Positions 5,141-6,608 of a stretch of 6,608 bases of DNA are shown piece by piece. The DNA comes from Cyanobacteria bacterium HKST-UBA02 (GTDB lineage Bacteria > Cyanobacteriota > Vampirovibrionia > Obscuribacterales > Obscuribacteraceae). The position numbers were made by a program, and so were the translations under genes. Below the pieces are notes generated by a model, which ran no database searches, was not told the origin of the DNA, and worked only from the letters and a program-made list of their open reading frames with translations. Within the stretch, counting starts at the first letter, position 1, and the number at the start of each line of letters is the position of its first letter. The stretch covers positions 1 to 6,608 of the forward strand of contig JAGQHH010000611.1 in assembly GCA_020431945.1 (NCBI GenBank), written 5' to 3'.

Positions 5141-5180
5141 CATATCATTTTCTCCTATTGCATATAATAACTGGCATCAG

Positions 5181-5233
5181 AAGAAAAAGAGAGACAGAAG
5201 CAGGCTCCGGGAAGGAGGCCTGCTTCCGTCTCT
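5181..5233 (-). terminator. Strong terminator of the minus-strand gene
   Basis: AGAGAC (5190-5195) and GAAGCAGGC (5197-5205) pair with GCCTGCTTC and GTCTCT (5228-5233), with one A-C mismatch. On the minus strand the hairpin is followed by CTTTTTCTT (5189-5181). It starts 40 bases past the gene's stop and lies 41 bases from the opposing terminator of copy 3. Confidence 0.85.
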
Positions 5234-5272
5234 AGAAATCAGATCCGACCAGGTCTATATCAGCTCAGCGAA

Positions 5273-5689
5273 TCAGGCGTCGCCGTCTTCGCTTGCGCCG
5301 GCCTGGGAGAAGAGGGATTGCACGTCGATGACCAGGTCGAGGTCGGCGAGCCGCACCTTCGACTTGTTGCGCACAACCTTCAGCCTCACAAGGATCACCT
5401 TGTCCGGCTCGCTGGTGATGAGCTCCAGCTTGCCCGCGTTGCCGTCCAGGTTGATCATGGACGAGACAGCGCTGGCAATGGAGACAGCGTCGCCGAGATC
5501 GAGGTTGAGAAGCTGCAACATCTGCGCGTTGCCGCCCTCGCCGCCGACCGGTTCGATAACGCCGGTGACTTCGTAGACCTGCTTGTCGAGCAAGTACGAA
5601 TGTCCCTTGACCGGAAATTCGGCGAGCTTGTCGAGCGAGATGCTCATGTACTTGCCGTCATCCACGCGGAAGAGAACCAGAGTTTTCAT
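5273..5689 (-). CDS. Conserved-looking 138-aa protein, function unknown
   Basis: The start is ATG at 5689, with GGAGG (5699-5695) spaced correctly. A TTG four codons earlier overlaps that Shine-Dalgarno and is rejected. The product begins MKTLVLFRVDDGKYMSI and looks rich in beta strands in its first 50 residues (SYLLDKQVYEVTGVIEPV). A Gly-rich turn (VGGEGGN), a small-residue helix (AVSIASAVSSMI), another beta-rich part (KVILVRLKVV) and an acidic tail (ASEDGDA) follow. There are no cysteines, signal peptide or membrane segment, so it is probably cytoplasmic. It is a single gene with its own promoter and terminator, convergent with the GGG-peptide array. I do not recognise the family. The other long frames here, on the plus strand, look like shadows of this gene. 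Confidence 0.85.
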   Translation of the reverse strand: MKTLVLFRVDDGKYMSISLDKLAEFPVKGHSYLLDKQVYEVTGVIEPVGGEGGNAQMLQLLNLDLGDAVSIASAVSSMINLDGNAGKLELITSEPDKVILVRLKVVRNKSKVRLADLDLVIDVQSLFSQAGASEDGDA

Positions 5690-5780
5690 AGGAACCTCCA
5701 AACGATGTGGTTTGAGTTTGCAGACGGAAACCGCCCGCAGCCGGTTGACTGAATTTCGACCCGCCGCTCGACACGAACCA

Positions 5781-5827
5781 CCAGATAAATCTGGCAGTAA
5801 ACACTTTTCAAGAGCTGGAGAGTGTTT
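5781..5827 (-). promoter_or_regulatory. Promoter of the minus-strand gene with overlapping inverted repeats
   Basis: Read on the minus strand, TTGAAA (5811-5806), 17 bp, TTATCT (5788-5783) form a good sigma70-like promoter with a leader of about 90 bases. CCAGA-TAAA-TCTGG (5781-5794) is a palindrome covering the -10. An 11-bp imperfect inverted repeat (5799-5809 with 5817-5827, two G-T pairs) covers the -35. These are possible operator sites. Confidence 0.5.
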
Positions 5828-6275
5828 TAGGAGTCGTGTGTTTGGTTGGAGACGAAAATCAGATGTAAGAAGGCGAACTCACCCTAGTCCGAGTTGTCGA
5901 GAAAAGGCAAGACATGGTCGCCCATAATGGTTAGCGCAATTGAACAAGCCCAATATCGACAGCCTCCTGATTCAAGTCCGGCGGTATCTAGCCTGCCCGG
6001 AGACTTGTAAAGCCCTGTAAAAGAGGCAACGTTACATAGGTTTTGTTGTCAAGCAAACAACCAGTCTGCTATCGCTGATGTATCCCTCTTAGATCATTTT
6101 CTGTACGAGTTCTAGACCTCTAGCAACCAGAACAAGCAATTCCAGCAAACCAATTTTCTTGCCGAGACAAGATCGGCGGATAACGTCCCGGCGGCGAACG
6201 CCTGCCGGCCCGCCCGGGTTTCGAAAGCCAGAACCAGGGCACCGAACTCATTTGTTCATTCTTCGAGGAACTCAA
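5828..6275. other. Gene-free stretch between divergent units
   Basis: I find no credible coding frame here: the frames that cross it lack ribosome-binding sites and have improbable composition. It must hold the promoter of the downstream operon, but I see no convincing -35/-10 pair. A small hairpin GTTGT/ACAAC lies near 6045-6062. The D-arm- and T-loop-like fragments around 5925-5980 do not fold into a tRNA. Confidence 0.5.
6188..6208 (+). other. GC-rich hairpin in the leader of the 49-aa gene
   Basis: CCGGC-GGC (6188-6195) pairs with GCC-T-GCCGG (6200-6208) around a GAAC loop, with one bulged T. It lies 67 bases before the next start codon and has no T-run, so it is not a terminator. It may be a leader structure. 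Confidence 0.35.
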
Positions 6276-6425
6276 ATGCTCAGAGTAATCGTTTACACAG
6301 CACAAGGCACCCCCTCATTCGAAATCGAGGAGCTTCCTCCTGCTCTTCTTCGCAAAGAGGTGAGTCGCAGGTTCGGCTACCAGGGCGTGCATCTCCCGCA
6401 CACCTGGGTGGCTTTCCGCCTGTGA
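6276..6425 (+). CDS. Small protein of 49 aa, function unknown
   Basis: ATG 6276 follows GAGGAA (6265-6270) at ideal spacing. The frame stays open further upstream (ATG at 6159), but that part is Arg/Pro-rich, has no ribosome-binding site and includes the GC-rich hairpin, so I reject the longer version. The product begins MLRVIVYTAQGTPSFEIEEL and ends in HTWVAFRL. It alternates hydrophobic and polar residues as in a small beta-sheet, then PPALLRKEVSRRFG, a likely helix. There is no signal peptide, membrane segment or cysteine. The next gene starts 51 bases later with its own strong ribosome-binding site, so the two are probably one operon. No family recognised. Confidence 0.65.
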   Translation: MLRVIVYTAQGTPSFEIEELPPALLRKEVSRRFGYQGVHLPHTWVAFRL

Positions 6426-6476
6426 GCCAGTAACAGAAGCTCTCCACCACCAGGTGGCTACCGGAAGGAGCTCGAA

Positions 6477-6608
6477 ATGAGTACTTTTCTTTTCGCCATC
6501 GGTCTGGTGGCTTCCATCGTTACCGGAGCCTGGTCAGGCAAATACCTGGCTCGCATCTTGCGGTCTGTGCCGAAGGCCTTTCCGCTTCTCGGTCTCATCG
6601 TCATCGTC
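6477..6608 (+). CDS. Membrane protein, N-terminal 44 residues only (3'-partial)
   Basis: ATG 6477 has a strong GGAAGGAG (6463-6470) six bases upstream, and the frame is open to the right edge. The visible part starts MSTFLFAIGLVASIVTGAW, a hydrophobic first membrane segment (about 3-19). It continues with a short basic loop (GKYLARILRSVPKAF) and a second hydrophobic segment starting at PLLGLIVIV. The basic loop should lie in the cytoplasm. The gene follows the 49-aa gene closely and is probably cotranscribed. Too little is visible to name a family. Confidence 0.75.
   Translation, partial: MSTFLFAIGLVASIVTGAWSGKYLARILRSVPKAFPLLGLIVIV

Noticed and set aside
5133..5927. Three plus-strand frames of 114-147 aa in 5133-5927
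   Set aside because: They overlap the well-supported minus-strand gene and its promoter, lack ribosome-binding sites, and have Arg/Ser- or His/Asp-rich composition typical of shadow frames.
5912..6000. tRNA-like fragments (TGGTTAGCGC, ATTCAAGTC)
   Set aside because: They resemble a D-loop and T-loop, but the flanking bases do not pair as T-stem, anticodon stem or acceptor stem.
2483..6074. CTGCTATCG shared by the hairpin at 2483-2493 and positions 6066-6074
   Set aside because: The second site has no inverted partner and the match is only about 10 bases, so coincidence is likely. It is not evidence of an attachment site.

Overview
The window carries eight confident or probable protein genes plus one gene cut by the right edge. 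It comes from a bacterial chromosome of moderately high GC, with Shine-Dalgarno leaders (GAGG, GGAGG, AGGAG), sigma70-like promoters and intrinsic terminators. I see no phage, IS, integrase, CRISPR, rRNA or tRNA signal. The host is uncertain. A GH57/DUF3536 enzyme, a carboxyl-terminal processing protease and Sec-type signal peptides fit a Gram-negative-type bacterium, possibly of the Cyanobacteria/Melainabacteria side, but nothing in the sequence fixes the phylum.

Left part (1-2500). The C-terminal end of a DUF3536-type glycoside hydrolase (3-815) is followed by a 132-aa protein built of two 63-residue repeats (939-1337, unrecognised). Next is a 15-bp perfect hairpin (1386-1419), then a membrane-anchored S41 protease with no PDZ domain (1445-2422). 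The protease's ribosome-binding site can pair with the hairpin's own 3' arm, so this junction may be a regulatory switch.

Centre (2500-5150), the most interesting region. A 468-aa protein with a YkgJ-type cysteine cluster (2574-3980) is followed by three tandem paralogous genes for 59-71-aa precursors (4060-4275, 4470-4649, 4919-5104). The second is too short for many gene callers. All three align without gaps over residues 1-36: a conserved leader (GKLI-x-QA, ILVS), an AxA signal-peptidase box at residues 31-33, and an invariant GGG as the predicted mature N-terminus. The mature parts (26-38 aa) vary but keep an F-x-K ... F-[IL] pattern. Copies 2 and 3 also share a promoter (TTGT[GC]C, 18 bp, TAAAAT), a 15-base upstream box (CCCGGCGCCTGACAA), a TTACCAAACC motif near the predicted transcript start and the same terminator stem. 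Copy 1 has none of these and probably reads on from the YkgJ-type gene. This looks like a small, undescribed family of exported peptides. The YkgJ-type protein and the S41 protease are candidate partners only by proximity.

Right part (5150-6608). A convergent minus-strand gene (5273-5689, 138 aa, unrecognised) has its own terminator and a promoter overlapped by inverted repeats. A gene-free stretch (5828-6275) follows, then a 49-aa protein (6276-6425) and the start of a small membrane protein (6477 to the edge), probably one operon.
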